This document shows positions 8,959-17,661 of a stretch of 64,000 bases of DNA, piece after piece. A program made the translations under genes and the position numbers. The DNA comes from Clostridium sp. Marseille-P299 (GTDB taxonomy: Bacteria > Bacillota > Clostridia > Lachnospirales > Lachnospiraceae). The notes beneath the pieces were generated by a model. That model saw only the letters and a list, made by a program, of their open reading frames with translations. It searched no databases and was not told the DNA's origin. The stretch covers positions 498,501 through 562,500 of the forward strand of contig NZ_FJVE01000006.1 of NCBI RefSeq assembly GCF_900078195.1, given 5' to 3'. Numbering within the stretch: position 1 is the first letter of the stretch; each line of letters begins with the position of its first letter.

Positions 8959-9024
8959 AGAATGAGGCTGTTTAGAGTATAAGACTTTTTAGAGGATAAG
9001 ACTTTTTAGAGAATGAGACTTTTT
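8940..9024. repeat. Five tandem copies of a 17-bp unit
   Basis: The unit AGAGAATGAGGCTGTTT and close variants occur five times head to tail (8940, 8957, 8974, 8991, 9008). The first copy contains the last codons of the ABC gene, and its boundary forms the TAG stop. Because 17 is not a multiple of 3, added copies leave the protein unchanged beyond the stop. Confidence 0.9.
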
Positions 9025-9101
9025 AATCCCACAATAAAATAAGCAATTGAACGTACTAATAAAGTAAGATAAGTTTCGATATTAATATAGACAAAGAACC
9101 T

Positions 9102-9188
9102 AAAAACCCTGAGAATTCTTTTTTAGATTCCATAATGTTAAAGATTACTCCCCAACATTATGGAACCAAAAGGACTCTCAGGGTTTTT
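9102..9188. terminator. Long two-part terminator hairpin
   Basis: The outer stem AAAAACCCTGAGA/TCTCAGGGTTTTT encloses an inner stem TTCCATAATGTT/AACATTATGGAA. It sits between the convergent ABC operon and the AI-2E gene and can serve both strands. Confidence 0.85.
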
Positions 9189-9234
9189 AAATAAAATTAA
9201 TACAAGAATGTTACTGTTTCATAAAATCAACATA

Positions 9235-10638
9235 CTAACGATCTATCTTAGTGAAACTGCTGTTGTTTGACTTTGATTGGTCCTTAGCATTTTTTATATT
9301 ATTCTTTTTTGTGTTTGTAGGATTCACTTTATTAATAGTTTCACCTAATGTCTGTTTCATATCTTTTAACATATTGTTTTTTTGATTCTTATTGTTTTTT
9401 TTAGTCTCTTCCGTTTTACCTAAGTTTTCTAACCTTTTAGAATCTTTTTTATCCTCTTCTTTAGGTCCCAAAAATGGTTTCGGGTCAAATTTATCTTTTG
9501 GTATTTCACGCTTATTAAGTCTTTTATTAACCGCTGTACGAAGAAGCGCATATATTACAGAACAAATCGGAATAAAGATAAGCATACCGAAGATACCCAT
9601 AAGGTTACCACCAACGGTAACTGCAAAAAGCACCCAAATTGAAGGTAATCCAACGGAACCTCCTACAACATGTGGGTAAATTAAGTTTCCTTCTATTTGT
9701 TGTAATACATTAAATAAAACAATAAACCATAGTGCTTGAATTGGACTAATCATTAAAATCAAAAAGGCACCAATAAAACATCCAATAAAAGCTCCAAAGA
9801 TAGGGATTAATGCTGTAAATGCAATTAATACCCCCACTAGTAACGCATAAGGGAACTTAAATATTGTCATCGCTACAAAGAACATACACCCCAATATAAT
9901 TGCCTCTGTACACTGACCAGATAAAAAGTTTGAAAATGTATTTTCCGCCAATGAAAAAATATAAATCGTTCTTTCTGCTCTTTTTTCTGGTAGATATGCA
10001 TACAAGATTTTCTTTGCTTGTCTTGATAAATTTTCTTTCTGTGTAAGAATATAAATTGCAAATACAAATCCAATTATGAAATTAGCTACTCCGCTTACGA
10101 TTGAGCCTACGATTCCAATGGTTGAGCTAAGCATATTAGAAGTAAAACTTTGCGCAAATCCAAGTATATTTTTTGCAAGCATCTCCCAATCAATTCTGTT
10201 CCAGTCAATCTGAAATTCTGTTACATATTTTTGAAGTTCAGGATATTTCTTTACAAGCTCCGTCAACTGCGTTTGAACTCTTTGACCAAATTCAGGGATA
10301 CTATTAACTAAAACTCCTATCGTTCTAAGTAACTCTGGAAAGATAACAAAAGTTACGATAAAGATTATTCCAATTATAAATATTAAGGTTAGTAATATAC
10401 TAACTGGGCGTTTAATTTTCTTTAGTTTTTCATTTCGAAATAAATTTCTTTCAATTACCCTCATTGGAACATTCATTATAAATGCAATACATCCACCTAG
10501 AATAAATGGGGATATCAACCCTATAATCGTCCTTAGCGTATGTAAAACAACATCGACATTGTCAAAGCACACGTAAACAGCAACGGTAAACAGGATTAAT
10601 CCCATTAATTTTTTCATATTATTCTTGCTTAATTCCAT
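9235..10638 (-). CDS. AI-2E family transporter (PerM-like permease)
   Basis: A 467-aa integral membrane protein of the AI-2 exporter/PerM superfamily. Membrane helices lie at residues about 10-90 and 150-370, with the family's GLPSIWVLFAVTVGGNLMGIFGMLIFIP-type C-terminal helix pair. The last 80 residues are a hydrophilic, Lys/Asn-rich tail (runs of K, N and D), probably cytoplasmic and disordered. Family members export autoinducer-2 or act as Na+/H+ antiporters; the role here is not determined. It starts at ATG 10638 after AAGGATGG. It lies downstream of metH, 141 bp away, and may be read from the same transcript. Confidence 0.87.
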   Translation of the reverse strand: MELSKNNMKKLMGLILFTVAVYVCFDNVDVVLHTLRTIIGLISPFILGGCIAFIMNVPMRVIERNLFRNEKLKKIKRPVSILLTLIFIIGIIFIVTFVIFPELLRTIGVLVNSIPEFGQRVQTQLTELVKKYPELQKYVTEFQIDWNRIDWEMLAKNILGFAQSFTSNMLSSTIGIVGSIVSGVANFIIGFVFAIYILTQKENLSRQAKKILYAYLPEKRAERTIYIFSLAENTFSNFLSGQCTEAIILGCMFFVAMTIFKFPYALLVGVLIAFTALIPIFGAFIGCFIGAFLILMISPIQALWFIVLFNVLQQIEGNLIYPHVVGGSVGLPSIWVLFAVTVGGNLMGIFGMLIFIPICSVIYALLRTAVNKRLNKREIPKDKFDPKPFLGPKEEDKKDSKRLENLGKTEETKKNNKNQKNNMLKDMKQTLGETINKVNPTNTKKNNIKNAKDQSKSNNSSFTKIDR

Positions 10639-10779
10639 ACGTCCATCCTTCCATCAAACTTCTGCTTTCATCATAAATATGACATGTATCAATTATACAT
10701 AATTGCATTCTCAAATAAAAATATAATTTTTCCCAAATGAGAATATATCCTCATTAAGTATATACTTTATTGCAAATTT

Positions 10780-13374
10780 CTACAAATTTAATAATTGCTT
10801 TACCAGCACTACTGCCTCACCGGCATCTTTGGAATACCCATCAGCATGTATTTCATCACAATAACTTTGAGTGATTACCGCTCCACCGATAATTACTTTC
10901 GCACGAAGTCCTTCCGCATCTCTAAGTTTTACAACTTCTTTCATATTTTGCATTGTAGTAGTCATAAGAGCAGATAATGCAATGATGTCAGCATCTTTTT
11001 CCTTTGCTGTTTGGATTATAATTTCTGAATTAACATCCTTACCTAAGTCAATCACTTCAAATCCATAATTTTTAAGCATCAAGGCAACTAGATTTTTACC
11101 TATGTCATGAATATCCCCTGCAACAGTTGCTATTACAATAACTCCTCGCTTTTGTCCATCTGTTCCTGTTTTTAACATAGGCTCAAGATGATCAATTGCT
11201 ATTTTCATTGTTTCTGCGGAAGAAATCAACTGTGGCAAATAGTAGGATTGAATATCAAAAAGTCTTCCCACTTCATTAATTGCTGGGATTAGCATATCAT
11301 CTAATATTTCTGATGCAGAAAACCCTTTCTCAAGGCTAGCCTTTACAAGATCGAGAATTTTTCTTCGATTGCCTTTTAGTACTGCAATGTAAATATCGTT
11401 TTCTTCTAACTTCGTAGTAGCATTTTGTGAAGTTGAATCGGATGATAATCTATCCATAGAATTACCCATAGATGAATTATCAGAGTTTGTTGTACTTTTA
11501 TTCATGGATGCATTTCCATCTAGGGAAGTGTTTCTATCTGTTAAATTCTTTTCCGATGCATTTTTATTTTCACTTAATTTATTAGCAGAAACGAATTCCA
11601 CAGGACGATTCGTAACACGATCAATATATCTAATATCCGCCTCTTCTTTATACATTAATAAATCCGAAGCAAACGCTGTATTCATTAAAAGATCTTGTGA
11701 TGGGTTTGCAATTGCCATAGTAAGTCCTGCTTGAATTGCCATCGCTAGGAACGTAGAATTCACAAACTGTCTTTCTGGCAAACCAAATGAGATATTTGAT
11801 AAACCAACAACCGTACCTAACCCTAATTCATTCTTACAAAAACGAATCGTTTCAAAGGTATCAATTGCTGCTCTCTTATTGGCACCAACAGTGTTAACAA
11901 GTCCATCAACAATAATATCTTCCTTGCTTAATCCATGTCTCTTAGCTTCCTCTAAAATGGTCAATATAATCTGCTTTTTCTCATTAATATCCTTAGGTAA
12001 CCCTGCATCCGATAATGGTAAAAGAATAAACATAGCACCGTATTTTTTAGCAATCGGAATCAATTGTTCAAATTTATGCTTTTCCAATGAAATAGAATTA
12101 ATCAACGCTCTACCAGGATAAATACGAAGCGCTGCCTCAATTACGTCTACATGGCTTGAGTCTATACTAAGAGGTACATCTACAAGGCCTAATACCTCGT
12201 CAATTACTTGTAACATCATTTCCTTTTCATTAATACCATTCATCCCCATATTAATATCAAGAATATCAGCCCCAAGTTCAACCTGCTCTGTAGCCATGGT
12301 AGAAACAATATCTAAAACGCCCTCCTTAAGCTCTGCCTGTAATGCCTTTTTCCCTGTTGGATTGATACGTTCACCGATTACCATAAAACGTCCATCTAAG
12401 TCAAGATGTAATGTTTTTCTCTCAGTCGTTAATGCTCGAACTATCTTATCTTCTATTTTAATTGGGGTGAAATTCTTTGCAGCTTCTGCAAGGAGCTTGA
12501 TATGCTCTGGTGTCGTTCCACAACATCCACCAACCATGTTAGCTCCCGCATTAATTAAGTCCTTTGATTTTTCGGCAAATTCTTCTGCCTCCATATCAAA
12601 TACAGTGTTTCCTCCTACAAGCTTTGGTAATCCAGCATTGGGTTTCGCTATTAAAGGTACCTTTGCATATTCCTTCATTAATTTTAAAATGTCACACATC
12701 TTTTCAGGGCCTGTGGAGCAATTCACACCAATTGCATCAACGCCAAGACTTTGAAGTACAATAACAGCTGTCTCCGGATCCGTTCCATATAAGGTACGGT
12801 TATCATCTCCAAAAGTTAAGGTAACCATGATTGGTAAATCACAGGTTTCCTTTGCTGCAAGAACTGCTGCTCTACATTCTTGTAAACTCATCATTGTTTC
12901 AAGAATAAGTAAATCAACACCAGCCTCTACTAAGTAACTAATTTGCTCCTTATAAACATCAATAAGTTCTTCAAATCTAAGCTTACCAAATGGATACAAT
13001 TGTTCTCCAGTCATTGTTAAATCACCAGCGATCAATACCTTACGTTTACTATTATTAGTATTCCACATTTCATAGCGACTAATCGCTTCTTTGGATAGTT
13101 TTACCAATTCATGATTGTATTCTTTGATCTTATCTTCTAAGCCATATTCTTTTAGCTTAATTCGATTCGCTGTAAATGTAGGAGCATATAAAATATCTGT
13201 TCCTGCTTTTAAATATTCAAATTGTAACTCAATCAGTGCTTCTTTATTGTCCAAGATCCACTTTTCAGGACAGACACCAGAAGTCATCCCCTTATTTTGA
13301 AGGTTACTTCCTGTTGCTCCATCTAATATAACAATCTTGCTGTCAACAAACTTCTTAAACTCTTGTTTATTCAT
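10780..13374 (-). CDS. metH: Cobalamin-dependent methionine synthase, lacking the reactivation domain
   Basis: A 864-aa enzyme transferring the methyl group of methyl-tetrahydrofolate via B12 to homocysteine. Domain order: homocysteine methyltransferase (1-300) with zinc-ligand segments GVNCSTGP and GGCCGTTPEH; pterin-binding barrel (about 330-590) with IGERINPTGK and DINMGMNG; an Asn/Ser-rich linker of about 55 residues; then the B12 cap and binding domain (about 640-864) with DIHDIG, whose His is the lower cobalt ligand. There is no C-terminal AdoMet-dependent reactivation domain, as is common in clostridia. I place the start at ATG 13374; the open frame extends 27 codons further but would overlap the upstream gene. 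It follows YitJ and the phosphoesterase on the same strand. Confidence 0.95.
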   Translation of the reverse strand: MNKQEFKKFVDSKIVILDGATGSNLQNKGMTSGVCPEKWILDNKEALIELQFEYLKAGTDILYAPTFTANRIKLKEYGLEDKIKEYNHELVKLSKEAISRYEMWNTNNSKRKVLIAGDLTMTGEQLYPFGKLRFEELIDVYKEQISYLVEAGVDLLILETMMSLQECRAAVLAAKETCDLPIMVTLTFGDDNRTLYGTDPETAVIVLQSLGVDAIGVNCSTGPEKMCDILKLMKEYAKVPLIAKPNAGLPKLVGGNTVFDMEAEEFAEKSKDLINAGANMVGGCCGTTPEHIKLLAEAAKNFTPIKIEDKIVRALTTERKTLHLDLDGRFMVIGERINPTGKKALQAELKEGVLDIVSTMATEQVELGADILDINMGMNGINEKEMMLQVIDEVLGLVDVPLSIDSSHVDVIEAALRIYPGRALINSISLEKHKFEQLIPIAKKYGAMFILLPLSDAGLPKDINEKKQIILTILEEAKRHGLSKEDIIVDGLVNTVGANKRAAIDTFETIRFCKNELGLGTVVGLSNISFGLPERQFVNSTFLAMAIQAGLTMAIANPSQDLLMNTAFASDLLMYKEEADIRYIDRVTNRPVEFVSANKLSENKNASEKNLTDRNTSLDGNASMNKSTTNSDNSSMGNSMDRLSSDSTSQNATTKLEENDIYIAVLKGNRRKILDLVKASLEKGFSASEILDDMLIPAINEVGRLFDIQSYYLPQLISSAETMKIAIDHLEPMLKTGTDGQKRGVIVIATVAGDIHDIGKNLVALMLKNYGFEVIDLGKDVNSEIIIQTAKEKDADIIALSALMTTTMQNMKEVVKLRDAEGLRAKVIIGGAVITQSYCDEIHADGYSKDAGEAVVLVKQLLNL

Positions 13375-13421
13375 GGATTTCACCGTGCTTTCTTTTAGAA
13401 ATTCTATATCATCGTATTTAA

Positions 13422-14510
13422 TTATGGTAAAAATTCTAATAGTCCATAATACCATCCACAGATACCATTCTTTTTAATTAAGTATCCTCTACTTGTTTCT
13501 TCCGTCACTGAAACAATATCTCCAAAGGTAACTGGAATTTGATAATCTGTAATATCTTCCGTATGCCATTCACCTTTTTTCATATAAAGATAATCATTTG
13601 GTATCCACATTTTATATCCTGTAGACTTATGTTCACAATAAGTGAAATCACGCTCTTTTCTAAGGACTTGAACGCTACTATCGATCCATGGTATATTACA
13701 CGAAGTACCACCAACTTCTTGCGTATTTAAAACTTTCGCCTTGCGAAGTAAATCTACATATTCGTAAGTAAACTCTTCTTTATATGCATCTTCAATCAAA
13801 AGCGCATTTAATTGTCCATCTCTTTTTAGAACATTTCCACCATCAATACTGATAATCTTATTTTCCTTATCAATTCTTGGATTACAATCTGCGATGTTTT
13901 TACAGTATAAAACAGCTGGCCAATGTCCCACAACATGATACTTATCAAAATGAAAACCTTGCTCCATAAAAGCATCTGCCTTCATGACCTGACTAGGTTT
14001 CATTTCTTCCAAACGATTTGGATATACTGCTGCATGCGCAAAAACATAATCTCCTAATTCTAATACATGAGGTAAATTGTATATAAAATCAATCTCTTTT
14101 GCATAAGCTTCTCTTAAAATTTTCTTCACTGCAAGCATATCTAAATTAGCTGTAATTTGAATACCAAGCTCTCTGCACATCTCTCCAACTAGAGTATTTC
14201 TTCTAGAAACAATATATTTTAATAATTCATCATTGCGATTATCTTTTAATATTTCAAGGCATATCATATCACAATTACCACAGATGGTATAAACGGTATG
14301 TGACATTGCTAATTCCATTACAAATCGAAGTGTTGCTAGACTTTCGTCTCCTTTTTCAACGATATCACCTAATAATACTAAGACATCTTTCGTTGTATAA
14401 TTCACTTTTTTAAGCAAAGCCTTTAGTGCTACTAAATTTCCATGTATATCACTGACTGCAATGATTCTTTGATTATTTCGAATTTCTGGTTTTATAATTT
14501 TAATCCCCAT
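13422..14510 (-). CDS. Calcineurin-like metallophosphoesterase with C-terminal SH3-like segment
   Basis: A 362-aa protein whose first 240 residues carry the metallophosphatase motifs in order: SDIHGN, GDIVEKGDES, GNCD, a VVGHWPAV His segment and SIDGGNV. Together these bind two metals for phosphoester hydrolysis. It is most like the serine/threonine-phosphatase or diadenosine-tetraphosphatase group; the substrate is unknown. Residues about 290-362 resemble an SH3-type barrel (WIPNDYLYMKKGEWH, GDIVSVTEET). The start at ATG 14510 follows AAGGAAGGG. It sits between the YitJ-like gene and metH on the same strand, but no link with methionine metabolism is known to me. Confidence 0.85.
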   Translation of the reverse strand: MGIKIIKPEIRNNQRIIAVSDIHGNLVALKALLKKVNYTTKDVLVLLGDIVEKGDESLATLRFVMELAMSHTVYTICGNCDMICLEILKDNRNDELLKYIVSRRNTLVGEMCRELGIQITANLDMLAVKKILREAYAKEIDFIYNLPHVLELGDYVFAHAAVYPNRLEEMKPSQVMKADAFMEQGFHFDKYHVVGHWPAVLYCKNIADCNPRIDKENKIISIDGGNVLKRDGQLNALLIEDAYKEEFTYEYVDLLRKAKVLNTQEVGGTSCNIPWIDSSVQVLRKERDFTYCEHKSTGYKMWIPNDYLYMKKGEWHTEDITDYQIPVTFGDIVSVTEETSRGYLIKKNGICGWYYGLLEFLP

Positions 14511-14628
14511 ATCCACACCCTTCCTTATGACCATATCAAGGTCTGAATTTTGGTCAAAGCGGATATTATAAATCCGCTTACGTTACTTACTCATATCCTA
14601 TATTTAAATGCGACGTATTTCATTAGGT

Positions 14629-14660
14629 ACTAGAACTCCTAAGGCAGTAGAACTCCTAAG
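14629..14660. repeat. Two direct copies of TAGAACTCCTAAG
   Basis: In the spacer between the YitJ-like gene and the phosphoesterase gene, AGAACTCCTAAG occurs twice about 19 bases apart. Nearby, AAGCGGAT/ATCCGCTT (about 14557-14580) can form a small hairpin. No gene is present in this 160-bp gap. Confidence 0.5.
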
Positions 14661-14670
14661 AAACAAGCAC

Positions 14671-16518
14671 CTAAAATATAGTATTTGAAGATGGTATTCT
14701 AATCTTATCCATTAAACTTACTCGGTTAAATGGTAACATAAAATAATATCCATCTGCATAAGGTTCTAATTTTTCTATAATCTCGTTTGCAATTTCTGCC
14801 CCGACAACTTCTGCTTCTTCTTTTGTCATATCCTTATGATATCGAGCCACTATTTCATCAGGTACTTGAATTCCCGCAAATTCATTTTTAATAAAATTAG
14901 CATTGGTATAACTTACAAAAGGCATAATTCCACACAATATTTTAGTATTTACTTTTGATTTGATGTAGCGAATTTTATCGATGGTTTCATCACTATAAAT
15001 TGGTTGAGTTAAAAAATAGGAAGCGCCTGCATCAATCTTTTTTTGCATACGTTCAATTGCTTTATCAATATTACGAACTCCCGGGTCAAATGCTCCACCA
15101 TAAATGATTGGCTCCTCAACAAAATGCTCCTTATTCATTTCGTTTACATATTCCATAAGTCTTATTGAATTGTAATCAAATACACCAGTGGTCTTTAAAC
15201 GACTGCCATCTGGTACTGGATCACCAGTAACAATTAAAAGATTTCGTATGTCATTTGCATAAGCTCCAAGGATAGAGGAACGCATGGATATCATATTCTT
15301 ATCTCGACAACAAACATGAGGCATTACTGGCATGCCAGTTACATTCATGATTTTAATACTCATAAGAATAGAATCAATACGGCTTCTACCCATTGGTGAA
15401 TCTGCCATCGTTATCATATCCACATTATGATTCTTTAAATACTCCGCACTTGCAATGACTTTCTTATCATTCGCATCAAATGGAGGATCCAATTCAACAG
15501 CCACAACTTTTTTTCCAGAATTTAAGAGTTCTAGGAACTTATTTTTGTTTTTATTTATATTTATTAAGTCGGAAGTTTCCGTGTTATTATATACTTTATT
15601 ATATGTATTAAAACTTTCTTTTTCTCTTTTACTATTAACATCTATGCTTACTGGCTCTAAATCAACAATTCTTTTACTTGTCTCTTCAATGTATTTTGGT
15701 GTTGATCCACAGCAAGCTCCAATAATAGCCGCTCCAAACTCGCCAATTTTCTTACAATTATCAGCAAAATAATTTGCATTGTCCATAAACACCATACGAT
15801 TTTGGTATTGCTCTGGATAACCTGCATTTGGAGAAACCATAAAATACTGAGTCTTTGGTAGCTTTAAGTTTTTCAAAACCTGCAACATATGTCCAGATCC
15901 AATACCACAATTAAATCCAACGGCATCGATTTGATTTATCTCAGATACCTGTTCTAAAAGTTTTGCAGCAGAGAATCCAGTCCTTGTATATCCATTTTTA
16001 TTTAAACAGAATTCTACCATCAAAAATACGTTATTGCTTTTCTCTTTAATATATCCTGCTAATTGCTTAATATATCTTAAATCAGGAAAGGTTTCAAATA
16101 AAATAGCATCTACCCCTTCCTTAATAAAAATATCAATCATTTCCTTATATTCAATTACGATATCCTCTTCCTCAGTAGTTGCAAATTCAGGAATCGGACC
16201 GATATCACCCGCAATAAAAACCGTCTGATTACTTTCTTTTACCGCCTCTTTTGCAATATCACAGGCTGCAGATATCATATCCTTTTGCTCTTCTTTAGAA
16301 ATGTTTAATATAGTTCTATTTGCAGCAAACGTATTGGTTCGTAAAAGTCTTGCTCCTGCATTTATGTATTCTTTATGTATTGTTTTAATTTTGTCTCTTG
16401 AGTTAATGTTTGCATATTCAGCAATTGCTGGCTCACTAAGTTCGCGAGCTGCATAATATGTCCCCATTGCTCCGTCTGTAATTAACCGAGAAGTTTTCAA
16501 GTAATCAAATATTGTCAT
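14671..16518 (-). CDS. yitJ: Bifunctional homocysteine methyltransferase / methylene-THF reductase (YitJ-like)
   Basis: A 615-aa two-domain protein. Residues 1-290 are a homocysteine S-methyltransferase barrel with the zinc segments GFNCGIGSGH and GACCGSTPKY. Residues about 320-600 are a 5,10-methylenetetrahydrofolate reductase (MetF) barrel, with VAVELDPPFDAND at the start of the barrel and the FLTQPIYSD segment. The MetF part makes methyl-THF, the methyl donor used by MetH encoded downstream. The methyltransferase part may feed or accept methyl groups on homocysteine. The start at ATG 16518 follows GAGGA. I looked upstream for a SAM riboswitch, which controls this gene in Bacillus, and did not see one. 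Confidence 0.92.
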   Translation of the reverse strand: MTIFDYLKTSRLITDGAMGTYYAARELSEPAIAEYANINSRDKIKTIHKEYINAGARLLRTNTFAANRTILNISKEEQKDMISAACDIAKEAVKESNQTVFIAGDIGPIPEFATTEEEDIVIEYKEMIDIFIKEGVDAILFETFPDLRYIKQLAGYIKEKSNNVFLMVEFCLNKNGYTRTGFSAAKLLEQVSEINQIDAVGFNCGIGSGHMLQVLKNLKLPKTQYFMVSPNAGYPEQYQNRMVFMDNANYFADNCKKIGEFGAAIIGACCGSTPKYIEETSKRIVDLEPVSIDVNSKREKESFNTYNKVYNNTETSDLININKNKNKFLELLNSGKKVVAVELDPPFDANDKKVIASAEYLKNHNVDMITMADSPMGRSRIDSILMSIKIMNVTGMPVMPHVCCRDKNMISMRSSILGAYANDIRNLLIVTGDPVPDGSRLKTTGVFDYNSIRLMEYVNEMNKEHFVEEPIIYGGAFDPGVRNIDKAIERMQKKIDAGASYFLTQPIYSDETIDKIRYIKSKVNTKILCGIMPFVSYTNANFIKNEFAGIQVPDEIVARYHKDMTKEEAEVVGAEIANEIIEKLEPYADGYYFMLPFNRVSLMDKIRIPSSNTIF

Positions 16519-16758
16519 AGCATCCTCTTCTTCTTTAATTATTTTATAAAGTCTAATAACTTTGCCATAAACTTTCTTTTAAAAATTGAATAAATATTAA
16601 AATAAAACTCCATACAAAACTTTAAATATTATATATTACTATAGCAATATTCAAACCGATTGAAAAGTATAATTTCTTATTTTATACATGTTTTTCATAA
16701 TTTTTAAAACTTTTCATTATTTCATAATTTTTTAAGAAAAGTTCCAATAGTTAACTTT

Positions 16759-16787
16759 TTGACAAACTATGCTTTTGATGATATTAT
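16759..16787 (+). promoter_or_regulatory. Sigma-A promoter of the NifU-like/GGGtGRT operon
   Basis: TTGACA (16759-16764), exactly 17 bp, then TATTAT (16782-16787). This strong promoter leaves a leader of about 155 bases before the start codon. The leader contains AACTGAAA...TTTTCAGTT (about 16834-16876), which can pair as a stem-loop. Confidence 0.85.
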
Positions 16788-16949
16788 AGTTCCGTATAAA
16801 TACAAGCTATGCGTGTATATGCTTCCTTGTAAAACTGAAATTTTCGCCAAAAAAGTATAGACTATTTTCAGTTTTTATGAGAGAATATGGGGAAAGCAAA
16901 TGCAGAGTATGCATATGTATCTTATCAAAAGATTGAAAGGAGTCTCAAC

Positions 16950-17642
16950 ATGATTTATTCACATGAAGTAGAAAAAATGTGTCCTGTAGCACAGGGTGTT
17001 CACCATGGTGCTGCGCCAATCCCAGAAGAAGCAAAATGGGTTCAAAGTAAACAAGTTTCCGATATTTCCGGTTTAACACACGGTGTAGGCTGGTGTGCTC
17101 CACAACAGGGTGCCTGTAAGTTAACTCTTAACGTAAAAGAAGGTATTATTCAAGAAGCTTTAGTTGAAACCATTGGATGTTCAGGTATGACTCACTCTGC
17201 AGCTATGGCAGCAGAAATCCTTCCAGGACTTACTGTTCTTGAAGCTTTAAATACAGACTTAGTTTGTGATGCCATCAACACAGCAATGAGAGAATTATTC
17301 TTACAGATCGCTTATGGTAGAACTCAGAGTGCTTTCTCTGAAGATGGTCTTCCAATTGGTGCAGGTCTTGAAGACTTAGGAAAAGGTTTAAGAAGCCAGG
17401 TTGGTACTATGTACGGTACTTTAAAGAAAGGTCCTCGTTACCTTGAAATGGCTGAAGGCTATGTAACTGGTATCGCTCTTGATGAAGAAGATCAAATCAT
17501 TGGTTACCAATTCGTAAGTCTTGGAAAAATGACTGACTTCATCAAAAAAGGTGATGATCCAAACACTGCATATGAAAAAGCAAAAGGTCAATACGGCCGT
17601 GTTGCTGATGCTGTGAAGATTATCGACCCAAGAGAACAATAA
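16950..17642 (+). CDS. NifU-like iron-sulfur cluster scaffold homologue, partner of GGGtGRT protein
   Basis: A 230-aa protein. The middle part resembles the NifU/IscU N-terminal fold used to assemble Fe-S clusters, with cysteines in GWCAPQQGAC and GCSGMTHS placed like scaffold ligands. I recall this family being annotated as iron-sulfur cluster assembly scaffold protein next to GGGtGRT genes. There is no biochemical assignment. The start ATG 16950 follows GAAAGGAG by 7 bases; the frame extends upstream to 16887 but without a ribosome site. The GGGtGRT gene begins 19 bp after the stop with its own GGAGG. Codon use is strongly biased (GGT, GTT, GAA, CTT), as in highly expressed genes, and a consensus promoter lies upstream. 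Confidence 0.8.
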   Translation: MIYSHEVEKMCPVAQGVHHGAAPIPEEAKWVQSKQVSDISGLTHGVGWCAPQQGACKLTLNVKEGIIQEALVETIGCSGMTHSAAMAAEILPGLTVLEALNTDLVCDAINTAMRELFLQIAYGRTQSAFSEDGLPIGAGLEDLGKGLRSQVGTMYGTLKKGPRYLEMAEGYVTGIALDEEDQIIGYQFVSLGKMTDFIKKGDDPNTAYEKAKGQYGRVADAVKIIDPREQ

Positions 17643-17661
17643 AAAAGGAGGATACATAAAC

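Noticed and set aside
12296..12754. 152-codon frame opposite metH
   Set aside because: It lies wholly antisense to a well-supported metH, has no ribosome site, and its residues look like reverse-complement translation of conserved barrel motifs.
16519..16760. SAM riboswitch before the YitJ-like gene
   Set aside because: This gene has one in Bacillus, so I looked for the conserved GGTGGAGGGACTGGCC-type core on the minus strand. It is absent.
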